Below are positions 34,652-42,851 of a stretch of DNA of 64,000 nucleotides, in pieces. The first letter of the stretch is position 1, and each line of letters opens with the position of its first letter. The position numbers and the translations under genes were made by a program. Source of the stretch: Cytophagaceae bacterium (GTDB lineage Bacteria; Bacteroidota; Bacteroidia; Cytophagales; Cytophagaceae); assembly GCA_025455005.1 (NCBI GenBank), contig JALONH010000009.1, forward strand, positions 1-64,000. Reading direction: 5' to 3'. Below the pieces are notes generated by a model. It searched no databases. It was given only the letters and a program-made list of their open reading frames with translations, and was not told where the DNA came from.

Positions 34652-35645
34652 ACTTAGTAAATGCTTTGTAAAAACAGAGGTTGGATTTACCTACAGAAAG
34701 CCCATCCACAGAAATCATTAATCCATCCGGGCTTACCGCAATTCCGGATATACTTAATCCTTTCATTTCATCAGTCGGGATAAGCTTCCATGTTAAACCG
34801 GAGTCTTCTGAATACTGCAATTGACCATCTGAAGTACCGGCATATAATATGTTGTTAAAACATACCAATCGAGTAATATTTTTGGGAGCATTACTGATTA
34901 CATCCCATTTGGAACCGTTATTTTTGGAAATAAAACAACCAACAGGTGTTACAACAAAAACAGCTTTGTCTGTTACTGCAATATCACCAAAGGTATAATT
35001 GTTATCTGGAATACCGGTTTTACAACTTTCCCATTCATATGATTTTTTGATGCTGAGTCGATAAATAGCATCGTTGTTCATACTGCAAAAGATATACTCT
35101 TTATTATGGGCCAGTTCATTGATGTAACTTTTCCCCAACGTAGAAAACCCTAGACTTATATTAACAAATTTAACCCCTCTATCCTTAGTAGTGAAGATGG
35201 TTTTTTGCCAGTTACAAACAAAAAGTATAGAATCGAAGTCATATAAATGGATAACTTTGCCGGAACCTAATTTACCGGAACCAACAGCCTCCCATTTTAA
35301 TAAATTGGTGCTTCTATATAACCCATAACCATCTTTAAAAGCGGTGTAGAATTGATTTTTATGCAATGTGATACTGCTAATGGAACCGCCATTGATGAGT
35401 GGATTGATTGATAATGGATAAAATACCGAAATGGTATCCATATATAAATACAGTCCTTTGGTAGAACATAAAAAGATACCACCACCCGGAACAAAAACAA
35501 GATCATTAATTTTTGTACTATCTGGATTATATTTACCTTGAATGGTTTTCCAACTAGATGAAAGCTTTTTACCACCGATGGTTTGAGTCCAACCATAGGA
35601 TACCAAAAAAAAACCAACGAAAAGTAAACTAATCGAGCGACTCAT
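34650..35645 (-). CDS. Secreted BNR/YCF48-like beta-propeller protein
   Basis: A 331-residue protein with a signal peptide (LLFVGFFLVSYGWTQ). Repeats such as FKDGYGLYRSTNLLKWEAVGSG (key: GYGLYRSTN), YSEDSGLTWKLIPTD, FISKNNGSKWDVIS and TTKDRGVKFVNIS follow the S/T-x-D-x-G-x-x-W Asp-box pattern of BNR/sialidase-type and photosystem-II-assembly-like propellers. No enzymatic residues are evident. It is probably a secreted or cell-surface protein. It ends inside the shared terminator downstream of dps. Confidence 0.78.
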   Translation of the reverse strand: MSRSISLLFVGFFLVSYGWTQTIGGKKLSSSWKTIQGKYNPDSTKINDLVFVPGGGIFLCSTKGLYLYMDTISVFYPLSINPLINGGSISSITLHKNQFYTAFKDGYGLYRSTNLLKWEAVGSGKLGSGKVIHLYDFDSILFVCNWQKTIFTTKDRGVKFVNISLGFSTLGKSYINELAHNKEYIFCSMNNDAIYRLSIKKSYEWESCKTGIPDNNYTFGDIAVTDKAVFVVTPVGCFISKNNGSKWDVISNAPKNITRLVCFNNILYAGTSDGQLQYSEDSGLTWKLIPTDEMKGLSISGIAVSPDGLMISVDGLSVGKSNLCFYKAFTK

Positions 35646-35722
35646 TTCCTGTTAATACAATCTAATCCCAATATTGTAACTTAATTTGATAAAAACAATA
35701 GGGTATTGTAATAAAATAAGAA

Positions 35723-36586
35723 TTAATGGTAACTATAGAAGCCTTGTTTCGATTTTATTCCCCATTTTCCTTGTTGCACCATTTCAACCAATAGTGGACA
35801 AGGGTGGTATTTAGGATTAGAAAAACCTCGCTCTAACACCCGAAGTATATGTAAGCAAACATCTAAACCTATATGGTCAGCTAAGCGCAATGGGCCCATA
35901 GGGTGGCGCATACCAAGTTGCATGATTTGGTCTATGGAATCGGCAGTAGCTATACCTTCCTGTAACGCCCACACGGCCTCGTTGATCATCGGTAGAAGTA
36001 TTCGATTACTAATAAATCCTGGAGCGTCTTGCACCACAATAGGTGTTTTTTGAAGTGCTTCCGTGTATCGTATGATGGCATTTAGAGTAGTGGAATCCGT
36101 CGCCTTTCCCACTATTATTTCCACTAAAGGAAGAACGGGTACCGGATTCATAAAATGCATCCCAATAAACCGTTCTGGATAAAGTAGAACACTCGCTAGA
36201 TCTGAAATAGGAACCGAGGAAGTATTGGACGCCAAAAGGGTATTAGGTGTCACCAATGGTTCTACGGTCTTCCATAATAACTGCTTTACCTCTATGTCTT
36301 CCAATACCGCTTCAATCACTAAATCTGCCGATTCAAGTGCTTTTTCCAGTCGTTCCGTAGGGGTAATTCGACATAATATAGTCTCTTTATCGTAGCTTTG
36401 TAGGATCCCTTTGGTTATTTGTCGGTCTAGATTAACGGCTATGGAATCCAATGCAGTAGCTAATACTGCCGGATCGCTGTCGTACAATCGAACGCTATAT
36501 CCAAATTGAGCAAAACTATGCGCAATCCCTTTGCCCATGGTCCCTGCTCCCAGAATAGAAATATTTGTATTTTCTAATTTAGACAT
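35723..36586 (-). CDS. 3-hydroxyacyl-CoA (3-hydroxybutyryl-CoA) dehydrogenase
   Basis: About 287 residues from the ATG at 36586 (MSKLENTNISILG). A reading to 36649 adds a non-family AT-rich leader and is rejected. The NAD-binding motif is GAGTMGKGIAHSFAQFG. Catalytic elements include GMHFMNPVPVLPLVEI (His in the HFMNP motif), NTSSVPIS and VVQDAPGFISNRIL (family: VxxxxGFxxNR). The dimerisation helix end IGLDVCLHIL is present. It oxidises (S)-3-hydroxybutyryl-CoA to acetoacetyl-CoA or the reverse. It is monocistronic and divergent from the exbB operon. Confidence 0.93.
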   Translation of the reverse strand: MSKLENTNISILGAGTMGKGIAHSFAQFGYSVRLYDSDPAVLATALDSIAVNLDRQITKGILQSYDKETILCRITPTERLEKALESADLVIEAVLEDIEVKQLLWKTVEPLVTPNTLLASNTSSVPISDLASVLLYPERFIGMHFMNPVPVLPLVEIIVGKATDSTTLNAIIRYTEALQKTPIVVQDAPGFISNRILLPMINEAVWALQEGIATADSIDQIMQLGMRHPMGPLRLADHIGLDVCLHILRVLERGFSNPKYHPCPLLVEMVQQGKWGIKSKQGFYSYH

Positions 36587-36770
36587 ATATAATTTTGTTT
36601 TTCTATTATTGATTATTAAATTTGAAATAATATTCTGAATAAATCTCATTTGTTTAGAATATTACATGATTATAACTTTATGAAAATACATCGTATTACC
36701 TTAATTTAACTAAATGTTGTATACGAAAAAATATTCTTATTAAGTTATTGTAAAGAAATCTACTTAATAC

Positions 36771-36815
36771 AATGCCAAACTTAACATTGGCTTAATATCA
36801 AGTTTGGCATTTTTG
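36771..36815 (+). promoter_or_regulatory. Attenuator-like hairpin in the exbB leader
   Basis: AATGCCAAACTT (36771-36782) pairs with AAGTTTGGCATT (36800-36811), a perfect 12-bp stem with a 17-base loop, followed by a run of T to 36814: the form of an intrinsic terminator. Inside the loop TTGGC (36787-36791) can instead pair with GCCAA (36774-36778), a mutually exclusive small hairpin. It lies 36 bases before exbB, with no gene upstream on the same strand to terminate. Confidence 0.5.
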
Positions 36816-36850
36816 CATCGTAAAACTGAAACTATACTTAAACAATTTAT

Positions 36851-37675
36851 ATGGAAAACTTAGCTGTTCCTCAAAAATCAAAATTCAATTCTGTATTCGC
36901 TTTATTAGCTATTCCTTTGTGTATTGTAGTAGCACATATTATCTTCTATACCATCTTTGGTAGTGCTAAAAACTTTGGAGAAAATGGCGAGCCACTTCCG
37001 GGTAACTATTTAGGTATAGTGTACAAAGGGGGCTTTATCGTTCCTATTTTGATGTCTTTCTTCTTAATGGTGTTTACGTTTGGATTAGAACGTTTCATCA
37101 CGATTCAACAAGCATATGGAAAAGGTTCTTTAGATAATTTTGTTCGCAAAATTAAAGCACACCTTAACGATAATGATTTAGACGCTGCTGTTGAAGCTTG
37201 TTATGTTCAAAAAGGAGCATTAGGTAATGTTACTTTATCCATTTTAAATAAATACAAAGAAGTATGGAACCAACCGGGTTCTAAAGAACAAAAGCAAGTA
37301 GCGATTCAAAAAGAATTAGAAGAATCGATTGCATTAGAATTACCGGTATTGGAAAAGAACTTAACCATCTTAGCAACTTTAGCTTCTGTAGCTACTTTAG
37401 TTGGGTTATTAGGTACTGTAATCGGTATGATTAAAGCCTTTGCGGCCTTAGCGTCTTCTGGAACACCCAATGCTGAAGCTTTAGCAACCGGTATTTCTGA
37501 AGCCTTAATCAACACCGCAACCGGTATCGCCGGATCTGCTTTTGCCATTATTTTCTACAACTTATTTACTAGCCAAATTGATACATTAACCCATTCTATG
37601 GATGAAGTAGGGTTCTCTATCAATCAAACCTTTGCTTCTAAGTATACAGAGAAAAAAGAAACTGTATTAGTTTAA
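36851..37675 (+). CDS. exbB: MotA/TolQ/ExbB proton channel family protein
   Basis: A 274-residue inner-membrane protein. It has an N-terminal helix (FALLAIPLCIVVAHIIFYTIFG), a second helix near residue 60 (ILMSFFLMVFTFGLERFI), a cytoplasmic loop, then the paired helices of ExbB with LATLASVATLVGLLGTVIGMIKAF (key: VGLLGTVIGMIKAF) and GISEALINTATGIAGSAFAIIFYN. It uses the proton-motive force with the two ExbD proteins downstream to energise TonB. Its length exceeds classic ExbB (about 240) because of the extra N-terminal helix, which is usual in Bacteroidetes. First gene of a seven-gene operon. Confidence 0.93.
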   Translation: MENLAVPQKSKFNSVFALLAIPLCIVVAHIIFYTIFGSAKNFGENGEPLPGNYLGIVYKGGFIVPILMSFFLMVFTFGLERFITIQQAYGKGSLDNFVRKIKAHLNDNDLDAAVEACYVQKGALGNVTLSILNKYKEVWNQPGSKEQKQVAIQKELEESIALELPVLEKNLTILATLASVATLVGLLGTVIGMIKAFAALASSGTPNAEALATGISEALINTATGIAGSAFAIIFYNLFTSQIDTLTHSMDEVGFSINQTFASKYTEKKETVLV

Positions 37676-37700
37676 TCGACTTCGATAGAACGTACAAGTT

Positions 37701-38306
37701 ATGGCAAAATTAAAAGCAAAACGTACTAACATCTCGTTAGACATGACAGCCATGTGTGATATGGCTTTCTTGCTCCTGACCTTCTTTATTCTTACAGCTA
37801 AGATGAAGACTCCGGAGCCGGCTAACTTTGATGTTCCGGCCTCAGTTTCGGTTACCAAACTTCCGGAGACGGAAGTATTACGTATCTCGATTTCAAATGA
37901 TGGTCGCGCCTTCTTCACCATTGCAGAACAGTCTACCCGCCGCTCGGTTATTTCTACATATTGTAATAATTATAAATTACAATTATCCGAACTTCAAAAA
38001 CAAAAGTTTGAACTAATGGAAACTTGGGGAATGCCTTCAAAGGATTTACCTGTTTATCTAAATCTTCCGGAGGCTTCAAAAAAGAATTTTCCTCAACGCG
38101 GTATACCGGTAGATTCCATTAATAATGAACTAAAACAGTGGGTAGCTACAGCTGTTACGGTGAATCCAAACTTAAGAATTGCGTTAAAAGGCGACAAAAA
38201 CACTTCCTATAAAGATTTTCAACAAGTAGTGGATGCGATGCGTCAGATGGGATTATCCAACTTCAGTTTAATCACCAATTTAGAATCCAAACCTACGGAA
38301 TTATAA
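37701..38306 (+). CDS. exbD: ExbD/TolR biopolymer transport protein (first copy)
   Basis: A 201-residue single-span protein. SLDMTAMCDMAFLLLTFFILTA contains the essential transmembrane aspartate of ExbD (MCDMAFLLLTFF). The periplasmic domain is larger than usual (about 160 residues) and ends in the TolR-like fold with RIALKGDKNTSYKDFQQVVDAMRQMG. Two unequal ExbD paralogues in tandem are typical of Bacteroidetes and may form a heterodimer in the channel. It lies 25 bases after exbB. Confidence 0.92.
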   Translation: MAKLKAKRTNISLDMTAMCDMAFLLLTFFILTAKMKTPEPANFDVPASVSVTKLPETEVLRISISNDGRAFFTIAEQSTRRSVISTYCNNYKLQLSELQKQKFELMETWGMPSKDLPVYLNLPEASKKNFPQRGIPVDSINNELKQWVATAVTVNPNLRIALKGDKNTSYKDFQQVVDAMRQMGLSNFSLITNLESKPTEL

Positions 38307-38310
38307 TATT

Positions 38311-38841
38311 ATGGCAGAAATTAATACCTCAGACGGTGGTGGTAAGGGCGGTAAAAAACGCTCTAAAAAAGTATCTACAAAAGTAGATATGACCCCGATG
38401 GTGGATTTAGCTTTCTTATTGATTACGTTTTTCATGTTGGCGACAACTTTGCAAAAGCAACAAATCATGACCTACCGAACGCCACCTATGGAGCAGTCGC
38501 CGGATCCGCCGGAATTAAAAGCCTCTAAAGCCATGACCATTATTTTGGGTGAAAAAGATAAAGTGTTTTATTATTTCATCGACCAAAGTGGTGTTCCGGA
38601 ATTCTTTGAAACCGACTATTCTGAAGAAGGCATTCGTAAAGTTTTACTCGAACGTAAAAAAATAGTTGGTGCAGAACTAAGTGTAGTGGTTAAACCGATG
38701 GAAACGTCTACCTACCAAAACTTTGTAGATATGATGGACGAATTCGCCATCACCGGAATCGAACGTAAAATATTTGATAAAATTACCGACTTGGATTTGG
38801 AATTGGTTGCCAAAGAAGAATCCTTAGAAGCGACCAAATAA
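38311..38841 (+). CDS. exbD: ExbD/TolR biopolymer transport protein (second copy)
   Basis: A 176-residue ExbD paralogue. A basic cytoplasmic tail (GGKGGKKRSKKVSTK) precedes the helix VDMTPMVDLAFLLITFFMLATT with the proton-carrying Asp (VDLAFLLITFF). The periplasmic domain is VVVKPMETSTYQNFVDMMDEFAITG and following. It starts 4 bases after the first exbD, and the two differ clearly, so this is an old duplication rather than a recent one. Confidence 0.92.
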   Translation: MAEINTSDGGGKGGKKRSKKVSTKVDMTPMVDLAFLLITFFMLATTLQKQQIMTYRTPPMEQSPDPPELKASKAMTIILGEKDKVFYYFIDQSGVPEFFETDYSEEGIRKVLLERKKIVGAELSVVVKPMETSTYQNFVDMMDEFAITGIERKIFDKITDLDLELVAKEESLEATK

Positions 38842-38846
38842 GCAAC

Positions 38847-39668
38847 ATGGAAACATCTGAATTATATAAAGCCACACTCGACGAAATCGTTTTCGACGAT
38901 CGAAATAAATATTTTGGAGGATATTTCTTACGTATCAATTACAAAAGAAATATTACGGTGGCTTCTTTACTTATCTTCTTGACGTTTTCTTTAGTGGGTG
39001 TAGCCATCCATTATAAAATGCAACAAGTGGAGCAAGTAGAAGAATTAACTTTATTAGAGGTGGACATGACGGCTTTAGAAACTAAGCCTATTGAACCGGA
39101 ACAAAAAGAATTACCACCGCCCCCTCCGCCACCAAAGGTAGAGCCTCCTAAAATAGAGTTAGTGAAATTCGTACCTCCGGTCATTAAACCGGATAATATG
39201 GTTCAAAATGAAGAACCTATTAAAAAAGACACGGAATTAGAAAATGTTCAAACCGGTAATAAGAACCAAGAAGGTGAAAAAAGTTTGAACAATTTGAACG
39301 TGGAAGAAACCGATGATGGTGTTATCGGTGGTAGCGGCCAAGATACAAAGGTTTATGATTTCGTTGAAGAACGCCCTACCTTCGAAGGGGATAATACCGG
39401 TGAAGCGTTTCGTAAATATTTGATGAACCGCATCATGTATCCGGAAGCAGCTAAAGCCAAAGGAATTACCGGAGTAGTATATGTTGAATATACAGTAACG
39501 TCTGCCGGTGATGTTACCAATGTACGCGTAGTACGGGGTATACCTGAATTAAACGAAGCCGCAATGGACGCATTCAAAAAGAAAATGCCAAAATTTAGTC
39601 CGGGAAAAAATAATGGTACTGCAGTTAACGTTAAACAAGTGGTTCCTATTGAATTTAGATTAAAATAA
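38847..39668 (+). CDS. tonB: Energy transducer TonB
   Basis: A 273-residue TonB protein with a cytoplasmic start, a single helix (VASLLIFLTFSLVGVAIHY), a proline-rich spacer beginning LPPPPPPPKVEPP, and the C-terminal TonB fold (FRKYLMNRIMYPEAAKAKGITGVVYVEYTV, key: YPEAAKAKGITGVVYVEY, ending VVPIEFRLK). It transmits energy from ExbB/ExbD to TonB-dependent outer-membrane receptors. The N-terminal 30 residues in front of the helix are longer than in proteobacterial TonB. Confidence 0.94.
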   Translation: METSELYKATLDEIVFDDRNKYFGGYFLRINYKRNITVASLLIFLTFSLVGVAIHYKMQQVEQVEELTLLEVDMTALETKPIEPEQKELPPPPPPPKVEPPKIELVKFVPPVIKPDNMVQNEEPIKKDTELENVQTGNKNQEGEKSLNNLNVEETDDGVIGGSGQDTKVYDFVEERPTFEGDNTGEAFRKYLMNRIMYPEAAKAKGITGVVYVEYTVTSAGDVTNVRVVRGIPELNEAAMDAFKKKMPKFSPGKNNGTAVNVKQVVPIEFRLK

Positions 39669-39678
39669 ACTCTCCTCG

Positions 39679-39876
39679 GTGAAAAATATTCTTATAGCAT
39701 TTCGCTTAGCCATGGCCGTTATTTACACGGCCATTGGCATTTATTTACTCGTTCATCCCCGTGCCATTGATTGGGTTATCGGTGCTGAATATGCTCCGTA
39801 TTTAGGTGGATTTTTTATCTTCTTTGGTGTCTTTAGAGGCTACCGGGCTTGGTTCATCGATCGCGTTGAAAAATAA
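39679..39876 (+). CDS. Small two-helix membrane protein in the Exb/TonB operon
   Basis: A 65-residue protein starting with GTG at 39679, 10 bases after tonB. Two hydrophobic segments (AFRLAMAVIYTAIGIYLLV and YLGGFFIFFGVFRGYR) make it a hairpin-type inner-membrane protein with a basic C-terminus. I know no functional family. Its place between tonB and the PstS-like gene, with 3 bases to the next start, argues that it is a real member of the operon. Confidence 0.65.
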   Translation: MKNILIAFRLAMAVIYTAIGIYLLVHPRAIDWVIGAEYAPYLGGFFIFFGVFRGYRAWFIDRVEK

Positions 39877-39879
39877 ATT

Positions 39880-40770
39880 ATGCTCCGTGGAATTTGGTAT
39901 ATCTTATTGGTTTGTCTGAGCAGTTGTTCTACACCGGATTCTACTAAATCTATATCCACAGCTTCTACTCCGGATACTTTTTTTGTAAGCGTAGATCCTT
40001 CATGGGAAGGCTTACTATCTAATTGGGCCAGCACATACAATGCACTGAATACCTATCAATACATTCAAGTTCGAGTCCTTCCGGAAAAAGAAGTAGCACA
40101 GCAATTCTTTTCCAATTCGATTCCCGTTGCGTTCTTGAGTAGAGGACTCTCCATCGAAGAACAGAATTATTTAGTCAGCAAAAAAAGATTTATCGATAGG
40201 GATACCGTAGCTTACGATGCGATTGCTTGCATAGTACCGCTAAGTTTTCCGGATTCTATGTTACGATTGGAAGATGTTCAATCACTATTTCAAACCGGTA
40301 AATGGAAATCAAAAGAGTATTCGTTGGTCTTTAACAGCAATGGCGGGGCTGTACCGTACTATTTAGAAACATTCTTGGGGAAACCTTCGTCATCCTCTCA
40401 TTTGTATGCGGTAGGTTCAGATGAACAAATAATAGAAAAAGTTAAAAATTCAACTGCCACCATTGGTTTTATTTCCTCTTATAAACTTTCGGATGCACAA
40501 AATCCGAAACATCGTGCGTTAGCACAAGGAATAAAAGTATTAGGTCTTTGGAATAACGAAAAAAAACAAGCCATTTGGCCGGTTCAAGAACATATTTATA
40601 CCCAATGGTATCCTTTGGTACGACCTTTGGTATTCTTAAATTATGATCGAAAAGAGGGGATAGGAACATCCTTTATTTCCTTTATTCGAGAAGAGCGAGG
40701 GCAGCGTATCGTGTTAAAAGCCGGGTTGCTTCCACACGAAATGCCTGCGCGGATAGTATCGATTCAATAA
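39880..40770 (+). CDS. PstS-like substrate-binding lipoprotein in the Exb/TonB operon
   Basis: A 296-residue lipoprotein with lipobox LLVCLSSC (Cys near residue 13). The body follows the phosphate-binding-protein-like (PBP-like, PstS) fold: WEGLLSNWASTYNAL, VAFLSRGLSIEEQNYLV, YDAIACIVPLSFPDSMLRLEDVQSLF, and STATIGFISSYKLSD. No phosphate ABC permease is nearby. Such proteins recur after exbD-exbD-tonB in Bacteroidetes, so a role connected with TonB-energised uptake is more likely than classical phosphate import. The ligand is unknown. Confidence 0.78.
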   Translation: MLRGIWYILLVCLSSCSTPDSTKSISTASTPDTFFVSVDPSWEGLLSNWASTYNALNTYQYIQVRVLPEKEVAQQFFSNSIPVAFLSRGLSIEEQNYLVSKKRFIDRDTVAYDAIACIVPLSFPDSMLRLEDVQSLFQTGKWKSKEYSLVFNSNGGAVPYYLETFLGKPSSSSHLYAVGSDEQIIEKVKNSTATIGFISSYKLSDAQNPKHRALAQGIKVLGLWNNEKKQAIWPVQEHIYTQWYPLVRPLVFLNYDRKEGIGTSFISFIREERGQRIVLKAGLLPHEMPARIVSIQ

Positions 40771-40779
40771 ACAACACGT

Positions 40780-42354
40780 ATGAAAACAACACTTTGGCTT
40801 AGTTTAGCCTCTTTATCCTGGATGACGGCACTCCATGCACAATCCGACAAAGCTGCATTACACGTTGAAAAAGAACAATACAATGCAGCCACTTCTATCT
40901 ACAAAGGATTACTTAAATCTGATCCTAAAAAAGCAGCTGAATATTACTATTACTTAGGTGATATCGCTTGGAGAAAAGACAAACAAGATTCCGCTAAATA
41001 TTATTTTATGGAAGGGGTGAAACTCGACGAAACGCAGGCCCTAAACTATGTAGGAATTGGCAAGTCCACCTTTTCATCCAATAAAGTGGAAAGTTCTAAA
41101 AGCTTTGAAAAAGCCATCGCGCTGGTATCGCCCAAAAACGCTTTGATTCCGGAAGCCATTGCCGAAGCCTATATACTGAATGGTACCGAAAAATCTGACT
41201 TTGTCAAAGCTGTTGACTATTTACAAAAAGTAATTCTCAACGATCCTAAACGCATCAGTCCCCAAATTTTGTTAGGGGATGCGTATGGCAAATTAAATGA
41301 AGGTTCTAAACAAGCCGAAGCGTATAATAGAGCTCAATATTTACTGGAGCAAACACCTTCTCCTTTGCTAAAATTAAAGTTTGGGAAAATGTATGCAAAC
41401 GTTCGAAATTTTGATTTAGCAGTGAAATACTATAACGAAGGGTTAGCTCTTGATCCCACTTATGGCCCTATTTATCGGGAGTTAGGCGATTTATATTCCC
41501 GCTTTAAGATGTATGATAAAGCCATCACGAACTATGAAAACTACTTAAAAAACATTGATAAAAATCAAGATGTAGAGTTTAAGTATGCGTATTTCTTATA
41601 CCAAAGTAAAGATTTTACTAAATCGTACGAAATCCTTCAACAACTGGAAGCGGCTAAATATTCGAATAAACAAATGGTTCGACTAAAAGCATACGTGTTG
41701 TATGAAAAAGGCTCCTATGCAGAATCATTACAACAGTTTGAAACCTTGTTTTCTACCTTTCAAGTAAATGAGATTTCAGCTCGTGACTATGAATTTAATG
41801 GTAAGGCGCTTATTCAATCTAAAAAAGAAGAAGAAGGAGTTAAGTATTTACAATTAGCCATGCAAAAAGATACCACTCGTTTAGATTTGTGTACTGATAT
41901 TGCAAATTATTATGTGAAGAAAGAGGATTATCCACAAGCCATACAATACTTAACCAAACAAGTGAACGGCAATCCTAAAGACGCTTCCGGTGTGAATGCC
42001 TTAGGGATGGTTTATTATTATGCCGGAAATTATTCCAAATCCGATTCTGTTTTTACCATCTTAACTATTTTAAAACCGAATAGTATCACCGGATATTTGT
42101 ACAAAGCACGATCTCAATCCCAACTGGATCCGGAATTAAAAACCGGATTGGCCAAGTCTACTTATGAAAAAGTAATTGAATTAGCAGCTGCTAATACTGA
42201 AAAATATAAAAAGGAATTGATTGAATCGTATGAGTATATAGGCTATTACTACGTGACCCAAAAAGATAAAACTAATGCCGATATTCAATGGAATAAAGTC
42301 TTACTCTTAGACCCGGCCAATACCAAAGCCAAAAATGGCTTGTTAATGAAATAA
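40780..42354 (+). CDS. Exported tetratricopeptide-repeat protein
   Basis: A 524-residue protein with a signal peptide (LASLSWMTALHAQ) and TPR units throughout, for example AEYYYYLGDIAWRKDKQDSAKYYFMEG (key: AWRKDKQDSAKYYF), AVKYYNEGLALDPTYGPIYRELGDLY, and DIQWNKVLLLDPANTKAKNGL at the end. About ten repeats are likely. It is a periplasmic scaffold for protein contacts and the last gene of the Exb/TonB operon, ending immediately before a strong terminator. Confidence 0.88.
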   Translation: MKTTLWLSLASLSWMTALHAQSDKAALHVEKEQYNAATSIYKGLLKSDPKKAAEYYYYLGDIAWRKDKQDSAKYYFMEGVKLDETQALNYVGIGKSTFSSNKVESSKSFEKAIALVSPKNALIPEAIAEAYILNGTEKSDFVKAVDYLQKVILNDPKRISPQILLGDAYGKLNEGSKQAEAYNRAQYLLEQTPSPLLKLKFGKMYANVRNFDLAVKYYNEGLALDPTYGPIYRELGDLYSRFKMYDKAITNYENYLKNIDKNQDVEFKYAYFLYQSKDFTKSYEILQQLEAAKYSNKQMVRLKAYVLYEKGSYAESLQQFETLFSTFQVNEISARDYEFNGKALIQSKKEEEGVKYLQLAMQKDTTRLDLCTDIANYYVKKEDYPQAIQYLTKQVNGNPKDASGVNALGMVYYYAGNYSKSDSVFTILTILKPNSITGYLYKARSQSQLDPELKTGLAKSTYEKVIELAAANTEKYKKELIESYEYIGYYYVTQKDKTNADIQWNKVLLLDPANTKAKNGLLMK

Positions 42355-42361
42355 TCTTCTT

Positions 42362-42391
42362 AGCCGTTCTCTGTGAGAACGGCTTTTTTTT
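42362..42391 (+). terminator. Strong intrinsic terminator of the Exb/TonB operon
   Basis: AGCCGTTCTC pairs perfectly with GAGAACGGCT (10 bp) around a TGT loop and is followed by a run of eight T. It lies 7 bases after the TPR gene. Confidence 0.93.
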
Positions 42392-42475
42392 ATCTATATT
42401 GAATCAGATGCATAAAGTAGGGGTGCAACGATTTGCGATTTTATGCGTTAGTATAATAAAATACGTAAAATTTTT

Positions 42476-42850
42476 ATGGCAAAAGAAAACATACATAGAG
42501 CCATGGGGAGTTTGGCTTATGCTATTGCAATAGCGGATGGGACTATTCAACCCGATGAGAAAAAAACGATTATTAATCTGGCGTTAAAGGAATTTAAAAT
42601 GTCCGATACCGACAATGAATGGATTAATAACATGTTTAACCATCTAGAAAAACAAAAAATAGGTTTGGAAGATGCCTATAATTATGCATTGGATACATTA
42701 GAGGCTAATCGGTATGATTTTGATTTTGATGCTGGTATGAAAGAAAAATGTATCGTCTTTATGCGTAAAGTAGCCGATGCTTTTGGAGATGTAGACCGAC
42801 AAGAACAATCATTGATAGAACGCTTTCAAGAAGATATGGCTAAGTTTTGA
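42476..42850 (+). CDS. TerB-like tellurite-resistance-family protein
   Basis: A 124-residue helical protein. AYAIAIADGTIQPDEKKTIINLALKEF, with A-x-A-D-G-x-x-x-x-E-K, is the typical first acidic motif of the TerB/DjlA_N fold. A second (VADAFGDVDRQEQSLIERF) occupies the matching position at the C-terminus. TerB proteins bind metal ions and associate with membrane stress complexes, but no other ter gene is here. The next gene, a patatin, starts 1 base after its stop, so the two are co-expressed. Confidence 0.75.
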   Translation: MAKENIHRAMGSLAYAIAIADGTIQPDEKKTIINLALKEFKMSDTDNEWINNMFNHLEKQKIGLEDAYNYALDTLEANRYDFDFDAGMKEKCIVFMRKVADAFGDVDRQEQSLIERFQEDMAKF

Positions 42851-42851
42851 G

